Assembly (NCBI RefSeq): GCF_041146795.1
Contig: NC_135174.1
Location: forward strand, 20,206,878 to 20,270,877
Reading direction: 5' to 3'
DNA: 64,000 nucleotides
Origin: Maylandia zebra
Taxonomy: Eukaryota; Chordata; Actinopteri; Cichliformes; Cichlidae
Each line of letters starts with the position of its first letter. The stretch's first letter is position 1. Both the position numbers and the translations under genes were made by a program. Below are positions 13,711-27,200 of this stretch, in pieces. Under the pieces are notes generated by a model. It was given only the letters and a program-made list of their open reading frames with translations, made no database searches and had not been told where the DNA came from.

Positions 13711-15140
13711 GACCATTTCTTTAAAGTAAAAAGCTGACTTTGCACACATAAACGACATGGTAAACAATATAGGTTAAATATAGCGGTGCTACCTAAATAA
13801 TAGCCTATGTGTTCCTTTTGGGGGTCAGTTTTAGGTTTTACTTTTTAGTTTTTAAAGTCGTCGCAAAAAAAAGGGCGAGCACTCCACCTAGTGGAGAAAC
13901 GTATAACATAGAGGTTACAGAGAGAACAAGGTGGTCTGCAAATAAACATGGTTTTCTTTTACATGATATGATATCATAATAGCGTCGTTAAAGATAGGCT
14001 GGGTCAATCTTACTTTACATTTTTACTTTAGTGTAACCTAAAGAGCAATTTTGTATGGCTTCTTTGCAGGATGATATTGTTTTTGCATACATGGATAACG
14101 TAATAATTCAACATATGACCTTTTAAAAGTGGTTTGAGTACACAACAGTATGGAAGTGTCAATTTAATGTCAGTTTTATTTATATGACACATTTCATTAC
14201 ATTTAAACTTAACATGGTTAATATCAAGATAAAAAAAACTTAAAATGTACAGTAACATTAAAGTAAAAACAAAAAACCCCAGAGGAATATAAGTTTACAA
14301 AAAAATAAATGTAAACACGCACACACAGTTATGTGTATCATCCGCATTGGATATTTTATTCTTCTTTATTTATTATTCTTTATGATAGGGCCAAGAGAGA
14401 GCAGGAAGATTCGAGAGTAATGGACCAAGAACAGACATTTGAGGGACCACTGATTGAATTTTTAAATTTGTGCTGATCTCAAACTATTAATCGAAATGTA
14501 GAAACCTCTACCCTTTAGACATGATGACATATCTAAATCAACAAAATCATAAAGACTTTGAATTAAGAAGTCAAGAGTCAGTGTCGATCATGAGTCTTCT
14601 AATTACTGGTGATCTTTAGGTCTTTAGGTTGTTGATGGGTTTAATTGGTGATGAAATCTGATTGGTACTCATCATAATGAGTTGTTAGGTATGCATTCAG
14701 TTGTTTATAAAGGTTTTTTAAAAAAATATTTTTCTGAGAAAAGATGATAAACAGTTTTTTGGTAGCAGTGTGATTAGAGCACATCAGAGATAAACACTGA
14801 AAATGCCACCCTCTAAAGAACTGTTGACAATAATTACTAAACAAAATGCATTGTTTTAATTAACTGTTCTTTGATCGGTTAAAAACAACATAACACATTT
14901 TTGCTATTACTCTCTCAGTAGTAAACTTTAAAAAACAATGATGTAATAATGCAAATTATATAACACTGTCATGCCATGGAGACTTAACCTCTGATAGGTT
15001 GTTGAATAAACTCTTGCAGCCGCAGGTTGTTTACGGGAAATTTTACATGTACTTTATTCGCATTAAGATCATTTTCTCTTTATCAGCCGAATGCTTTAAA
15101 AGGTATAACGTCTTTAACGCAATATTGAGGATCACTGCGT
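13711..15140. other. Intergenic, AT-rich, no gene seen
   Basis: Between the candidate chst3 promoter and the ghitm promoter. Open frames on either strand are short and low-complexity. A near-match to the CTCF core on the minus strand lies at 13880-13894 (ending CCACCTAGTGG, with one base off in the conserved GCC). Confidence 0.3.
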
Positions 15141-15144
15141 TAGA

Positions 15145-15156
15145 ACTACAATTCCC
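15145..15156 (+). promoter_or_regulatory. Staf/ZNF143-type motif in ghitm promoter
   Basis: ACTACAATTCCC is a perfect copy of the core of the Staf/ZNF143 binding element found in many housekeeping promoters. It lies about 100 bases upstream of the likely ghitm first exon, whose splice donor is GGTATGT at 15261-15267. A widely expressed mitochondrial gene fits this promoter class. Binding itself is inferred. Confidence 0.6.
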
Positions 15157-15564
15157 ATCAAATCTGTCGCTTAGTGATGACGCATAAGTAAAGAATTTTC
15201 AGGAAGGTTACAAAACCGTGGCGTCTTGTTTCTGGAAAGGTGATAGACGACATTTCTCTCGGTATGTAACATTTACTTTCTATTTAGTATTTTGAACGTT
15301 GTAATCATATAACAGATAAGACATATTTAGTCTGTAGTTAAATATGTGTTTGTTCAGCGGTCGTTAGGCTAAGGGTTAGTCGCATGATATTACGGCATTA
15401 GCTAGCTCAATTTTTGTGGCGTTTTTTAGTGCAAGAGCACATTTTACACTGTTTTTGTGACTCTTAGCTCAAAGTTCAGCTTTCTGTCACACGAATTCCT
15501 CTCAAAAAAATTCTTCTCCGTGTTTGTGTTTTAGAGTGACACGGGACAGTAATATATCGTGACA

Positions 15565-15745
15565 ATGTTGGTGGCGAGGCTAACGTGCCTGAAGGCTCTC
15601 CCGCTTGCTGGGCTCCGACCACTGCTCACTCAGGGCTCCCCAGCCATGCGGTCACCCATCCTGAAGACCTGTTCACCCTTGCTCAGGCCCCAGCAGGTAC
15701 TGTAAACTTTGTCGCCAGGCTCTCTCTCACTCACTCACTCACTCA

Positions 15746-15788
<43 letters not shown>

Positions 15789-18700
15789 CTTTTTTGGCAT
15801 TTCTATGCTTTGTGGCATTTCTATGCTTCATTAGCCAGACTTTTTAGCAGTGTTTCCCAAATATAGTGCCTCCTGGCAAGTATTTGGGCTTTCGTCTCAG
15901 CTATACACCAATTAATACATAGTGAAGTAAAATAAAGGAAAAATGTCAGTAGAAAATATACCATCACATTTGGGCCTAATCTTTGTTGTGTGGTCCAAAT
16001 GTCATGAGTCAGGCTTTTTACACGGGTTATTACATGTGCTGGTTTTGACAGCTGTGATAAACTGTATGTTTAGGCACACCTGCCATCTGGACCACATATA
16101 TGGCTGAGTTGTAGCAGTAATGCTGACACCTGAGTCAGTGCTTTTAATATCAATTGTGGGTTGCACTTGGGCCACATTTTCATTGTTTTGCATGTTATGG
16201 CTTCAGCTGCTTCACAGATGTCAGCGTTGTTTATTGGGAGGTGTTTACGATTGTTGCCAATCAAGCCAAAGAAAAACCTAGAAAGTAAACATATGTGCTT
16301 TAAGAAAATTGTGGCCTTCAAAATAGTATTGGAACTGAGTTTTATGGACTTCTACCGACTTTATGAAGCTGTCTGATAAGGTGGTAGAGGCAAGCTATAA
16401 TCAAGTTGAGTGGACGGCAAAGCAACACGCAATCGGTTCAGATGGTCAATAATGCCTTTCTTAACCAATACAATAAAAAAAAAAAAATTTAGGATGCTTT
16501 TTTGTACAGGTCAATGCACGTATGGGCAAAACATGCCTAAAAACCATTGCTTTGTAAAGTACTAAAAATGCAGCTATGCTTAATTTTTCATCTTGGATAA
16601 TATTGGTAGAACACCTTAGAAATTTTAGTCATAAGTTTGTAATGATCACAGGGGGTGCAACTTGCAGCTGGACTAGAAACAGTGCAAATGTCAGATTGCC
16701 ACTGCTCTAATTTGTTATGTAAACATGGTATTTTTTTGAAACTGGGTATTTGCTGCTTCCCTACTTTTGATTGATGGTGGGTGTGAAACCCTAACTCATG
16801 TTCAACATTTGAAGAGTCATGTAAAGCTGCTGCTTCTTCTTTCAGGGTTATTCCTCAAAGGCCAGGTTTGGGTTTCGCCGTGCAAAGACAACCAGAGACC
16901 AGCTAAAGGAAGCAGCTTTTGAACCAGCCACTGATACAGCCATCAAAAGTAAATGCTTTGATACATACTTCATTTGGCACCGTTACATATTTTCTACTCG
17001 TATATAGCCTGAATTCTATGCTGTCTACTGACTTAAGGGTGACCTGTTAAGCTTTCACATATTTTTTGTTATTCATGTCTATGGATAGATAAGTAAAATT
17101 TTATTTGTATAGCACCTTTCAAGACAAAGATGACTTAATTTATTAATGTTTCTTAAGTAATAAAAGCAAGACTGAACCTGAGATTTGACATGAACATCCA
17201 AAGTGAGAGTGGAATCAAAAGTTAGCCCAAGGTTTCTGATAGATGATTTAACAAGTGTTGAAAGGGGACCAAGAGATTTCATTATCACATACTGTTTACA
17301 CCATATGTCATACATTCAGGTGAGAAAAAAAACTGTCTTACCTGTGATTAATTGGCTGGGGGTGGGACTCAAAACCCAGTATTAGATAAATAACAAGTAT
17401 TTTAAAATGTAAATCCTGCAATGCAACTTCATTTTTAGAAAAATGTGAGATTTCATGGTTTGAAATGGTTTTGTTATAGTAAATCTTTTTTCCTCTGAGG
17501 CAAAAATGTAAACTGTGTCTCAAATGATTTTTGTGTCGTGTCTGAAGTCGATAGCATGGGGAGAATGATACTGGCTGGAGGTGCAGCAGTTGGCCTTGGA
17601 GCTCTGTGCTATTATGGACTTGGCATGGCTAATGATATCGGTGCCATAGAGAAAGCAATGTGAGTAACAGATTTATTTTACCAACAGCACTTGAATTTTA
17701 TTTTGAAATGCAGACCAGTAGAAAAGTGATGGTATCATACAAACTAAAGGCTTCTTTTCATCTTTGTACAGGATCTGGCCTCAGTATGTGAAGGACAGGA
17801 TCCACTCTACCTACATGTACTTTGCAGGCAGTGTTGGGCTGACGGCTCTGTCAGCTGTAGCTGTGAGTAGGACCCCAGCTTTAATGGGTCTGATGATGAG
17901 AGGATCCTGGCTGGTAAGCTTTACAATACTTGCTTGCTTTTTTGTTTTTTAATGGTCTTCACTCCACTGCACCATTATTATTTTAACCTTAGAATTACAT
18001 ATTACAGAGCTTGTTTAGTCAAATACCAATTTTTAAACCGTAGTTTATCTGATGTGCTTGAATTTTTCCGTTGAACTTATTAATATGATGATTTGTTTGT
18101 TCCCACCTAGGCAATTGGAGCAACTTTTGCTGCTGTGATTGGTGCGGGCATGCTGGTCAGGTCAATTTCATATGAGCACAGCCCAGTGCCAAAACATCTT
18201 GCTTGGATGCTCCACGCAGGTTTGTGTTTTTAAATATCTTTTAAGAAATTTCTCAGCCCTGTTGTCTCTGGTATGTAGTTGCCTTGGGTGAACACTAGAA
18301 GGCAGGCTTAGAACAGGTTAGAGGAAAAAGCTGCTTCAACGATACACTAGTTGATGGCACTAATATCATTTGTTTTTTAAAAGAAATCGTTTTGTTTTGT
18401 TTTTAACTGGTTTTTTTTTTTTTTTCAATAATTGATAAGGCGTGATGGGTGCTGTGATTGCCCCCCTCACTCTCCTGGGAGGGCCTCTGATGGTGAGGGC
18501 TGCCTGGTACACCGCGGGCATCGTGGGAGGTCTGTCTACTGTTGCAATGTGTGCCCCAAGTGAGAAGTTCCTCAATATGGGAGGGCCATTGGCTGTTGGA
18601 CTTGGAGTGGTGTTTGCCTCCTCTCTTGGTTAGTATAAAGCACTTTTATTTCATCAATCTTGTTTATAGATAGCCATGAGTATTACAAGCTAGTGAACAT

Positions 18701-20146
18701 TCAGGCTGAAAATGTTCCTGATAATATCATCTTTGTATTTCACTCTGTGGTTTCATTGAAAAGTATAAGGGAGCGGCTGCTTTTTTGTTGTTGTTGTGTT
18801 TTTTGTCATTGTTGAAAGTCTGATCTCCAACCTAATGCAATGCACTCTATTTATAGGGTGTCACATATTTAAACAGCAGTGTCCTTTTTGCATCAAAGTG
18901 GTTCTGTGCTGAAGTACTTATATTATGATAAACAATTTCTAAATGCATATCATTCCACTAAATGCTTTAAGACTAAAGCAAAGTATTGAATGCAGGATTT
19001 TGACTGTATTTATTGTGTTTTTGTTCCTGTAGAACCACACAAAGCTTGACATTTTCATAATGACAATATAAATACAGCTTAAAAACCTAATCTGATAAGT
19101 AAATTAGTTTTTCTTTCTTCATCCAAATGATTTTTGATTCCCATGAGATTACAGTAGATATCATTTTTGTGTAGAAATGCATTTTAATACTATACAGTAA
19201 TTAAATGCTAAAAAGTAATACATAGCACAGTGTTTGTGTGTTGTCAGGGGTAACGCATATGTTCAAATTAAACCGTAGTGGAGTCGGTGAAGTGAAATGT
19301 ATATTGGGAAATGTACCTGTAAAAGGGCTTTCTCAGTCTTCTCCGTATCTTCTTATTGGATACTTTGTAAGAGAAGGTGTACACCTACGGTGTAGTTTGG
19401 GTATAAGAAGTAAATAGAAAATGGGGTGGATAGTGTGCGTCTCTGTCCAGAAAAGCAAAACAGAAGTTATTTCAAAATTCAGTTCACTTTGCAGTTGAGA
19501 CATATTTATGAATTAATATAAATGTATAAATAACTGCAAGGTGGTTAACAATTGAATCTCCCAAGTTAACGTCTGTGACAGCCAGCTACAAGTTTCAAAT
19601 GTTTTTACAGAAGCTACAGCCAAACATCAGATTCATACTCGCATATGTGTGTTGTGCAGTATTAGAGCTGTATCATTACCTACTTATTAGTTTTCTATAT
19701 TGTAACTTTTAGTTGACAGCTGCACAGAAATTGTACTTGTCAGACTCAATTTGAACTTTCTTTTGTCTTCTTCAGGATCAATGTTCCTGCCACCCACCTC
19801 AGCATTTGGAGCAGGGCTCTACTCCATTGCTATCTATGGAGGCCTGGTCCTGTTCAGTATGTTCCTCCTCTATGATACACAGAAGGTTATCAAGAAGGCA
19901 GAGACACACCCACTCTATGGCGTACAGAAATATGACCCTATCAATGCGTAAGTCACTTCAGGAATTAAAGTACACTAAAAATAACTGGTTTTGAAGATTA
20001 TTGTTGGTAATCTACTTGTACCGATATGTGGATCTGATACATTTATTTAATCTTACAGGTGTATGGGGATTTACATGGACACACTGAATATTTTCATCAG
20101 GCTGGTGATGATTCTAGCTAACGGCGGTAGCGGCAGGAGGAAGTAA
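15565..20146 (+). CDS. ghitm: Growth hormone-inducible transmembrane protein (TMBIM5)
   Basis: Inner-mitochondrial-membrane member of the Bax-inhibitor-1/TMBIM family, linked to cristae structure and calcium/proton exchange. Eight coding exons: 15565-15696, 16846-16948, 17548-17659, 17772-17913, 18111-18219, 18440-18628, 19776-19947, 20059-20146, giving 348 residues (human 345). The N-terminus MLVARLTCLKALPLAGLRPL is a basic, Leu-rich mitochondrial presequence. IWPQYVKDRIHSTYMY, MRGSW, AAWYTAGIVGGLSTVAMCA and MFLLYDTQKVIKKAE are family signatures within seven or eight hydrophobic helices; the protein ends GGSGRRK. A 5'UTR exon likely ends at 15260, and the start-codon exon opens at about 15535 after TTTTAG. 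Intron 1 carries a CTCA/CA microsatellite and intron 2 an L2-like fragment. A poly(A) signal AATAAA is at 20588-20593. Confidence 0.97.
15725..15787. repeat. Microsatellite (CTCA)n(CA)n
   Basis: A run of CTCA units passes into about 20 CA units inside ghitm intron 1, 30 bases after the splice donor. Likely length-polymorphic. Confidence 0.95.
17085..17330 (-). mobile_element. L2/CR1-like LINE fragment
   Basis: The minus strand encodes LGPLSTLVKSSIRNLGLTFD followed by FYYLRNINKL, a pattern from the C-terminal part of L2/CR1 reverse transcriptase proteins. At the plus-strand left edge ATTTTATTTGTATAGCACCTT is a typical 3' tail. Short, degenerate and 5'-truncated; it sits in ghitm intron 2. Confidence 0.65.
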
Positions 20147-23100
20147 ACACCATCATGACTCGAGCTTCACTTTTATCTTCCACGGAGCCTGAGACAGCAT
20201 GTTTACTGCTAGCAGCATAAACCAGATGTTATCTTATAGAGACAAATCCTATCTAACTGCTAGATCAACATGAATGCTTTGAAAGCATGTAAAGATGTGG
20301 ATTGCACTGTGTGGTACAAGATACCTGTCAAAGTAAAGAAGATAACACAGAGATCTTACTTTGATTTTTGAAAGTATCTGGTTTATCCTGGGGCGCTTTA
20401 ACAGATGAGTTAAATCTGTCAGTTTAATTTTGCATCCCTCAGAAGTCATTTGTATTATTCTCTGGTTTCTATTTATTTCCACTTGGTGGTGTTTCAGGTT
20501 TTATTTGGAGTGAAAATACAGAAAAATGTCACAAAACAACCAAAAGGCCACATATGTCAACCATAGATTGGTCCACATTCACAGTACAATAAACAGACTG
20601 TGCTGGATGTAATTGCTGAAGAAATTCTCTGGTATAGCGCTTATGTAATGGGTTAAAGAGGTTCGTAATGTGTTTTTTTTTTTGGGGGGGGGGGGGGGGA
20701 ATAAAAGTAATTTAAACAAAGTAAATATGTCCATGTGATGTTTTTGGCACATGTTGCTGATGGAGATTTTTTGGAATTTTGTCTGCACTGGATAACGTAT
20801 TGGGAATGATAACTTAGTTAAGTGACATGAAATACTGCCCACAGTCAAATAACTATACTTGTGCTGTATATGCATTATAATAATGCATATTAATAAACTG
20901 TTTTGATCAAGTAATTATGAGTTAATTATGATCGATTAATGGATATGTGGTTTATATTTCAGGGTATGATACTGAAAAAGGACATTCTACAGGAGTGCTT
21001 CTACTTCCGTTGCTGTACACACTGTCATGGCAGTTTGTAAAATTGTCATGACCTCTAATCTGTTGATTGCTCATTCAGAACATGAATTTCATGGCATGTT
21101 CCATATTTCAAACATTCATTGTATTTTATATTTATTTATTCCAAATATGTTAGTTGGGGCACTGAAAACAACTTGGTTCAGTTTAAACATTAACAAAGAA
21201 CTTGGTTAGTGTTGGGAAATGGCTTTGTGGAGTTTTGGAATTAAAAGCTACTCATTTAGGTTTAGAAAAAGATCAGATTGGGTTAAAATACAACAGTTTT
21301 TCTACAGCTGTGGTTTCTTGGTTGTCACAGTGACATGTCCCTCCTTTGGACAGCATGCAAATTCATGCGGCTATGAAAAATATGGGGGGAGAGAGTCATG
21401 AACATGCACAGATAGATCTTTTGCTGTGTGACTGTTTCAAATTTTGCAGCCCTTAAGATTAGACCATTCTAAAACTTGCTCTTCTTAAGTAGGATTATAG
21501 TTTCTATTTAAGGTTCCAAAATACATGTTCTGTCACTTGACTAAAGTTATTAGATAGCAAAGCAAATTTTGGGATCCAGTGCAATGAAAATCATATTCAG
21601 TTTTACATTTTACAGAAACACTGGGATAAATAGTAGAACCGTGGTTGAATTCTTTCTAGAAGTTTCTGTTACTGTTACAGCCCACAGGTGCACTCGTACA
21701 CAATGAAATGCTGCTATTCTTAGTAACACCTGTGCTTACGTGCCGTGTCGACGGTGCAGTAAAAATATCTGCTCTGGCCAGTAAGTCAGAGCGATAAAGT
21801 TCAGTGACCTGTAAAACAAGCTTAGGGCACCTTGTAAATTTAATTGGTGTAAACTGTGGTCTAAAAAAATTGCAACTAAATAACCTCAAACTTAAATATT
21901 TTTATGTTTATTTAGCTCTCCCCACTTCAGACCAGACTGAGACCAGCGGGAGTCCACCTTGTATTTCCCTATAAACAGTCAGCGTGTTGCAGCAGATGAC
22001 AAAGGCTTAGTGTAGTAATCCTCTTGTGTACCATCTGGCTGTTCATCTAAAATTAAACCTTCAAACCAGGGCACTTGCAACAGATGCTAACATCTGTAAA
22101 TATGCAGGTGTTTCATTAAAGCACATGCACGTGGCGCACGCAGCTGTCAGGCATGGTTTTAAATCTCACATAATGTTCACGTTTAGGACACGTATGATTC
22201 ATATATACTGTGTATTGAAAAATCCCACAGATGGGAGGGATAAAGAGGGCAATAATGGATGAGCCTGCACAAAGCTCCAGTTTGCAGAAACCTGCCATTA
22301 CTGGGGATATGTGACTGCCAGTCATTTTCAGATTGATGACCAATATTTGGTAGAGTTCCAAGGCTGTTGCTGCATAAAATAGGCATGAAGCAGTTTGTGA
22401 TTAAAAGTTCAGATGACAGTAATCTGTGCTGGACGTTTTGTCACTTCAACCCGTGACACGGTAGAAACTGATGCGTCATCAGTGCTATTTTTATTCTGTT
22501 GTCAGTGTTTTGTTTTTAAAAAACATGATTGTTCAAGCAAGCAGCATGACTCTAAGGATGGCATCTGTTAGGTCTATTGCTCTCTAAGCAGGGGCTATGT
22601 CCAGGGGTGTGGCATGGGGTGGTATAGCCCCTCCCCAGTTATCTCCTCTGCAAAAGCCACTGGACAAGACTACTGTGAATTGTTCAATACTCAGCACCAC
22701 CGGATAAGATAGATAACTTACTTAACAGAAGTTACAGCTTTAACAGAAGTTACCGAAGTTACTGACATTTTTAAGTGCTTTTATTTAATGTTAGTTGTTT
22801 GAATGTTTGATTCACATTTTTAACTCCATCGAATTTATTTTAAAGCTTTATTTACTAATTATTCTACCATTTATTTAATAAAAGGCCTCTATGCTGTATT
22901 ATTAGTATTATTATAAGCTATGCACAAAATGAGTAAATAAAATCATATTCAGCTACATTAGAATGACAAACTAATTCATTATAAATAATAATGATCCAGT
23001 AATATAATGCAGTATAGGGCATATGCATATTGATCTTTTCTTTCATATTATATTATTTTGGTATTTGACAGTGGTACTTATCAGAATAATTTTTTTATGT

Positions 23101-24274
23101 TTTTCTACTGGTTAATCCACCTCAAGCTCTTTAATCAAAATGTTAAAATAGAAAAATATAATTAAAAAAATTATATAATGCTACTGTACATCTATTATTG
23201 TGAATGTAGGAGATCTAATTAATAATGCTGAGTTTCTATGCTTGTGCTCTAACATTTTTCTGCCTTAAATGAAAATGTTCAGCCAGGGACTATTTTTATA
23301 CCTGTGAATACAGGAAGTGCACACTCTACACCTTGGAATACAGTTAACACGGTAGCTCAAATGACAGGCAAACGTGCAGTCACATGACATGAAATGGTGC
23401 AAAACTCTCTCTTTAACTGTTGTCAAGGTTGCAAGCTCAAAACGTCATACTTGATTTTTCCACTCTGCTCTTCAGAGTGTCAATTTTTTTTTCTTTCATA
23501 AAATCAGCTCTTCTTAATCGAGCATTATGCTTTGTCTTTCGCCTGATTTGTCTGCTGGTAATTCATACCGGAAGGACATATTACAGTTTAAATTTTGTAT
23601 TATTTATTTTATTTTTTATTTGTTCTTGTTTTTGTTTTTTGTTCGCCCACATGGTGTGATTGGCTTCTCTCCTTTTTATTTATAGGGTTTTAACAAGCCC
23701 ATTAGTCACATATAGCCAAGGTGGCCTAAACTGCCCGCTGTTGCCAACCTTGCCTGCTCATTTACCAACACTAGCCTTAGCTGCACTCATGCACTTACAG
23801 CCAATAAGCTTTCTTTAGATCTTGCAGTCTACTTTCCCCAGGAAACCTAGTGACCTGCCAGGTGGCCCGTCTCAGCACAAAAAAACATGACAAAACAAAC
23901 CGCTGATAATAACAACCAAACAAAAATCTGAGCTGCAAACATTTCCTATCAATGTTTCCAGACTAAACATGGATTCTGTGCCTCATGTGTGCGCCTGTCA
24001 TATGTGTGGCGAGGTGCGATGATCACACCATATTGTGTGAAACTTGAACTCTCGTCTCTCAATGATCCAGGAGAATTTGGAGTGAGAGCAATGTGGTAGA
24101 AGATGTGTGCAGAGAGAAGGGATGCGTCACTGGATTAGTGCCTGAGACGCTGTCCCAGCCTCTTCCTACTTCTGAGCCTACTGAGACGCTTCAAGAAGGG
24201 CACGACACTCACTGCTCGCTTTCCCTCCACCAAGCCTTCCACATGAGCCAGCCAAGCCTTACCTCCCCACCAGG
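20147..24274. other. ghitm 3'UTR and ghitm-cdhr1 intergenic region
   Basis: ghitm 3'UTR runs to a likely AATAAA at 20588-20593, with another AATAAA near 20892. Beyond that is AT-rich intergenic sequence with no supported gene. A T11-G16 homopolymer pair lies at 20673-20699. The last part, about 24060-24274, is the cdhr1 promoter and 5'UTR; a GGATTA (OTX/CRX core) is at 24132-24137. Confidence 0.4.
20673..20699. repeat. Homopolymer T11-G16
   Basis: Eleven T directly followed by sixteen G, about 80 bases after the proposed ghitm poly(A) signal. G16 can stack into a quadruplex and is also error-prone in sequencing. Confidence 0.95.
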
Positions 24275-27200
24275 ATGAAGAAAGAAAAGAAAACGCATGC
24301 TTTACTGTTTCTCCTTATGCTTCACTTCACCTCGGGTAAGGCTCTGCTTTTCTTTTACTGTCTTTGTTGTGTGTGGTTAAGACTTCTTGCCTCGCACTTA
24401 TCTGGTTAATCCTCTAACACAGAGAGGGCATGTCTGTCTTAGTGTGGACTTTCATGTTGCTTGTACTTCATAAATTTCAACATGCAATGCCGTTTTTGTC
24501 TGGGTCTTAATACTACAGCCTTATTATTTCTAATTTAACTCTTTTCTCCTCCCTGCTTTCAATTCCTGCCCTTGTTAGCAAGTGAGTGCAACTCTTCTCA
24601 CTGTAAAATAATAATTAAGGAGAAAAATAATTTGATGTGGTGAGAGACATTTGTGGGGTTTGTACAGTGTGTGGAGCAGCTTCCTTTTAGATTAGGTCAT
24701 TGTTTTTCTTTTATATCTCTCTTCTGCTCAAATAATGTGAATCGTCTTTTTCTTTCTTATTTTTTTTTTATCACAAAGGGCAATCAGACTATGCTCCATA
24801 TTTTTACGATAATGGTCCCAGCAGTACAAATGGAAATATGGCCTTGTTCAGCATCTCTGAGGATACACCCGTTGGTAAGGCTCCCGTAAAATTACATTTT
24901 TTTTAAAAATTATTATTGTTATAATTTAATATTTTTAAGTTTGGTATAATTTGAGCATGTTTTTACATTTAGTGTAGTTTGAGATGTGTGTTTTAAGTGC
25001 CTAAGTGTTGTATGAAATGATCTCACATGGTGCTAAGGCTCCAGCTAATCGCTATAAGATCTTTTGGATTGTGACGTACATCACAGTCTTACGGGAAGAA
25101 AACATTATGGGTAGAGGCTCATCTGACCTAACCTGTCAAACGTGCCTTTTACACTAGTGCTGCATATAGACATGTCACGTTTCTGCCCCATTTCAAAGGT
25201 TTTGTCCCTGTATGTGTTCTTTTCTCATAGGAACACAGATATATGTCTTGAATGGCACAGATCCGGAGGAAGATCCAGTACGATATGGTCTTGCTTTTGA
25301 AAAGGGCTCTACAGAATATTTTAGAGTGGACCCAAAGTCAGGAAATGTGACTCTAATTCAGGAGCTCGACAGAGAGGTGAGCATTTTAATAAAGACTCCT
25401 GGTTTGGAAACACACAAAAAAAAAACCCACTTTGGCTCAAAGTGATGTGACATCTTTATTTTTCATAGAAACAAGATGAAATCTCAGTGCACGTGAGCAT
25501 AACGGATGGCCGTAATAAAGTAAGCTCTATAAGCTACAGTGCAATTCAGTTTACAGTCACATTTTAATACTGCAATTTAACTGGAAACTCTATCATAAAT
25601 ATTAGGATTAAATAGTACTTCAAAAAAGTGCCATGACAGCCTGTAAAATCTATTTAACTGTGCATCATGACATTTTCTCTGATCGCTATTTAGATTATTT
25701 CTCTGCAAACAATGTCATTTTTTTAATAAGCTGTAGCAAAAGCAGCTGTTTTGGAAATTTGTAATTGCTTTTCACATGTGTTTCAGGTTGTTGAGACAGT
25801 GAGAGTCTTTGTCACGGATACCAATGACGAGCCACCTGAATTTCTAAATTTGCCTTTTATTATTGATATTCCAGAGGTATATTATATAAAATAACTATAC
25901 AGTTACATGCATGCATTCTAGAGTGTTTTTTCCTGAATGTAATAAAAGTGTTAAACTAATTAAATAATCAAAATTCAATAATGTTTGAAAATTATTGAAC
26001 TTTTTGCTCCTTTCCCAGGACACTGCTCCAGGAAGTAGCATCTACAGAGTCCAAGCAGTGGATAAAGATATGGGCTCAGGAGGAAGTGTTTCCTATTATC
26101 TACAGGTAACTTCACAGCCTCACTGTAATGTGCTTTTGTTACCATGGCAACTTCAAAACAACTTGAGTAGTAACTCCCAAATTGCAAATATTTTTGAAGT
26201 TGAATTGAAGTAAAGATGCACAAAGTCACCAGTAAAATTCAGGCACGTTAAAGAAGCTGTTGTGAATTTTAAGAAGTTTTGTTTAAACTCAGGTGAAAAA
26301 TGCCAGCCACATATCACAAATTAGAAACTATATAATGCACAAAGATCCAAATATCATACTTGATTAATTCTGGCTACTGCATCTATGTTTACTGAGCCAT
26401 CAGTCAGAAAAAAGCACTCTCCAAAATATAGCAGCTAGGCTTCTACGGCAGCACGTGCGCTGAAAAGTGACCCAGTGTAACCTAGGCTAAAGTTGAAGCT
26501 TTTTTTAGCCGCGTTGCACATGGCGTCCAGATGAATACTGAGTTGATTGTAAGAGAGTACTAATCACACAGAGGGCTCTTTATAGCTTTACACCTCTTTA
26601 CATCTTCAGCTCTCTTAACTCTCACATCCTGGAATACTCCCTGAAGTCTGCCAACACCTTTATCCTCTTAGAGCCCAAAATGTATTTAAAACTGTTAACA
26701 AGTTGGGTTTTTTTCATAATTTTAGCATTTCATTTTTTTCATATCTTAATTTTTCTGTTTGTTCTAGGTTTTTTTTTTAAGCTCTTCTATGGTTTGATTC
26801 AATTTCTGCTTTGCAATCCATTTAAAAATCAGTTACATTTTTTATTACCAAGACTGCAATGCAAAATAAGCAAATAGCAACACTTTTAACTAGCGTTGTA
26901 TGACCCTAACACTCAGGGATAACCAGAGGTCGACCTGACATCACGAGCATTGCGCGTGATGGAGGGAGGAAAAGGGCATATGAGTGATGGGACAGTGATG
27001 CAGGGAAAGATTAATCTCATACCATAGAGCAGTCTGGAAATCGTGTTACTTTAGTGGATTAAATTTCAATTACATTTGAGCATGGCATTGAAAGCTTAAT
27101 AGGGGCTTAGGTTTGGTCTGGGCCAACAGCTGACAGCACAGTGGTTGTTAGTCTCCATGTGTCAATTGTGAGACAAAGCTACCCTGAAATGCCAAGGTTA

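Noticed and set aside
15585-15866. 93-codon frame over ghitm exon and the CA repeat
   Set aside because: Out of frame with the ghitm coding sequence, and its tail is a translated microsatellite.
18290-18312. CTCF-like ACACTAGAAGGCAGG in a ghitm intron
   Set aside because: Three mismatches to the core consensus.
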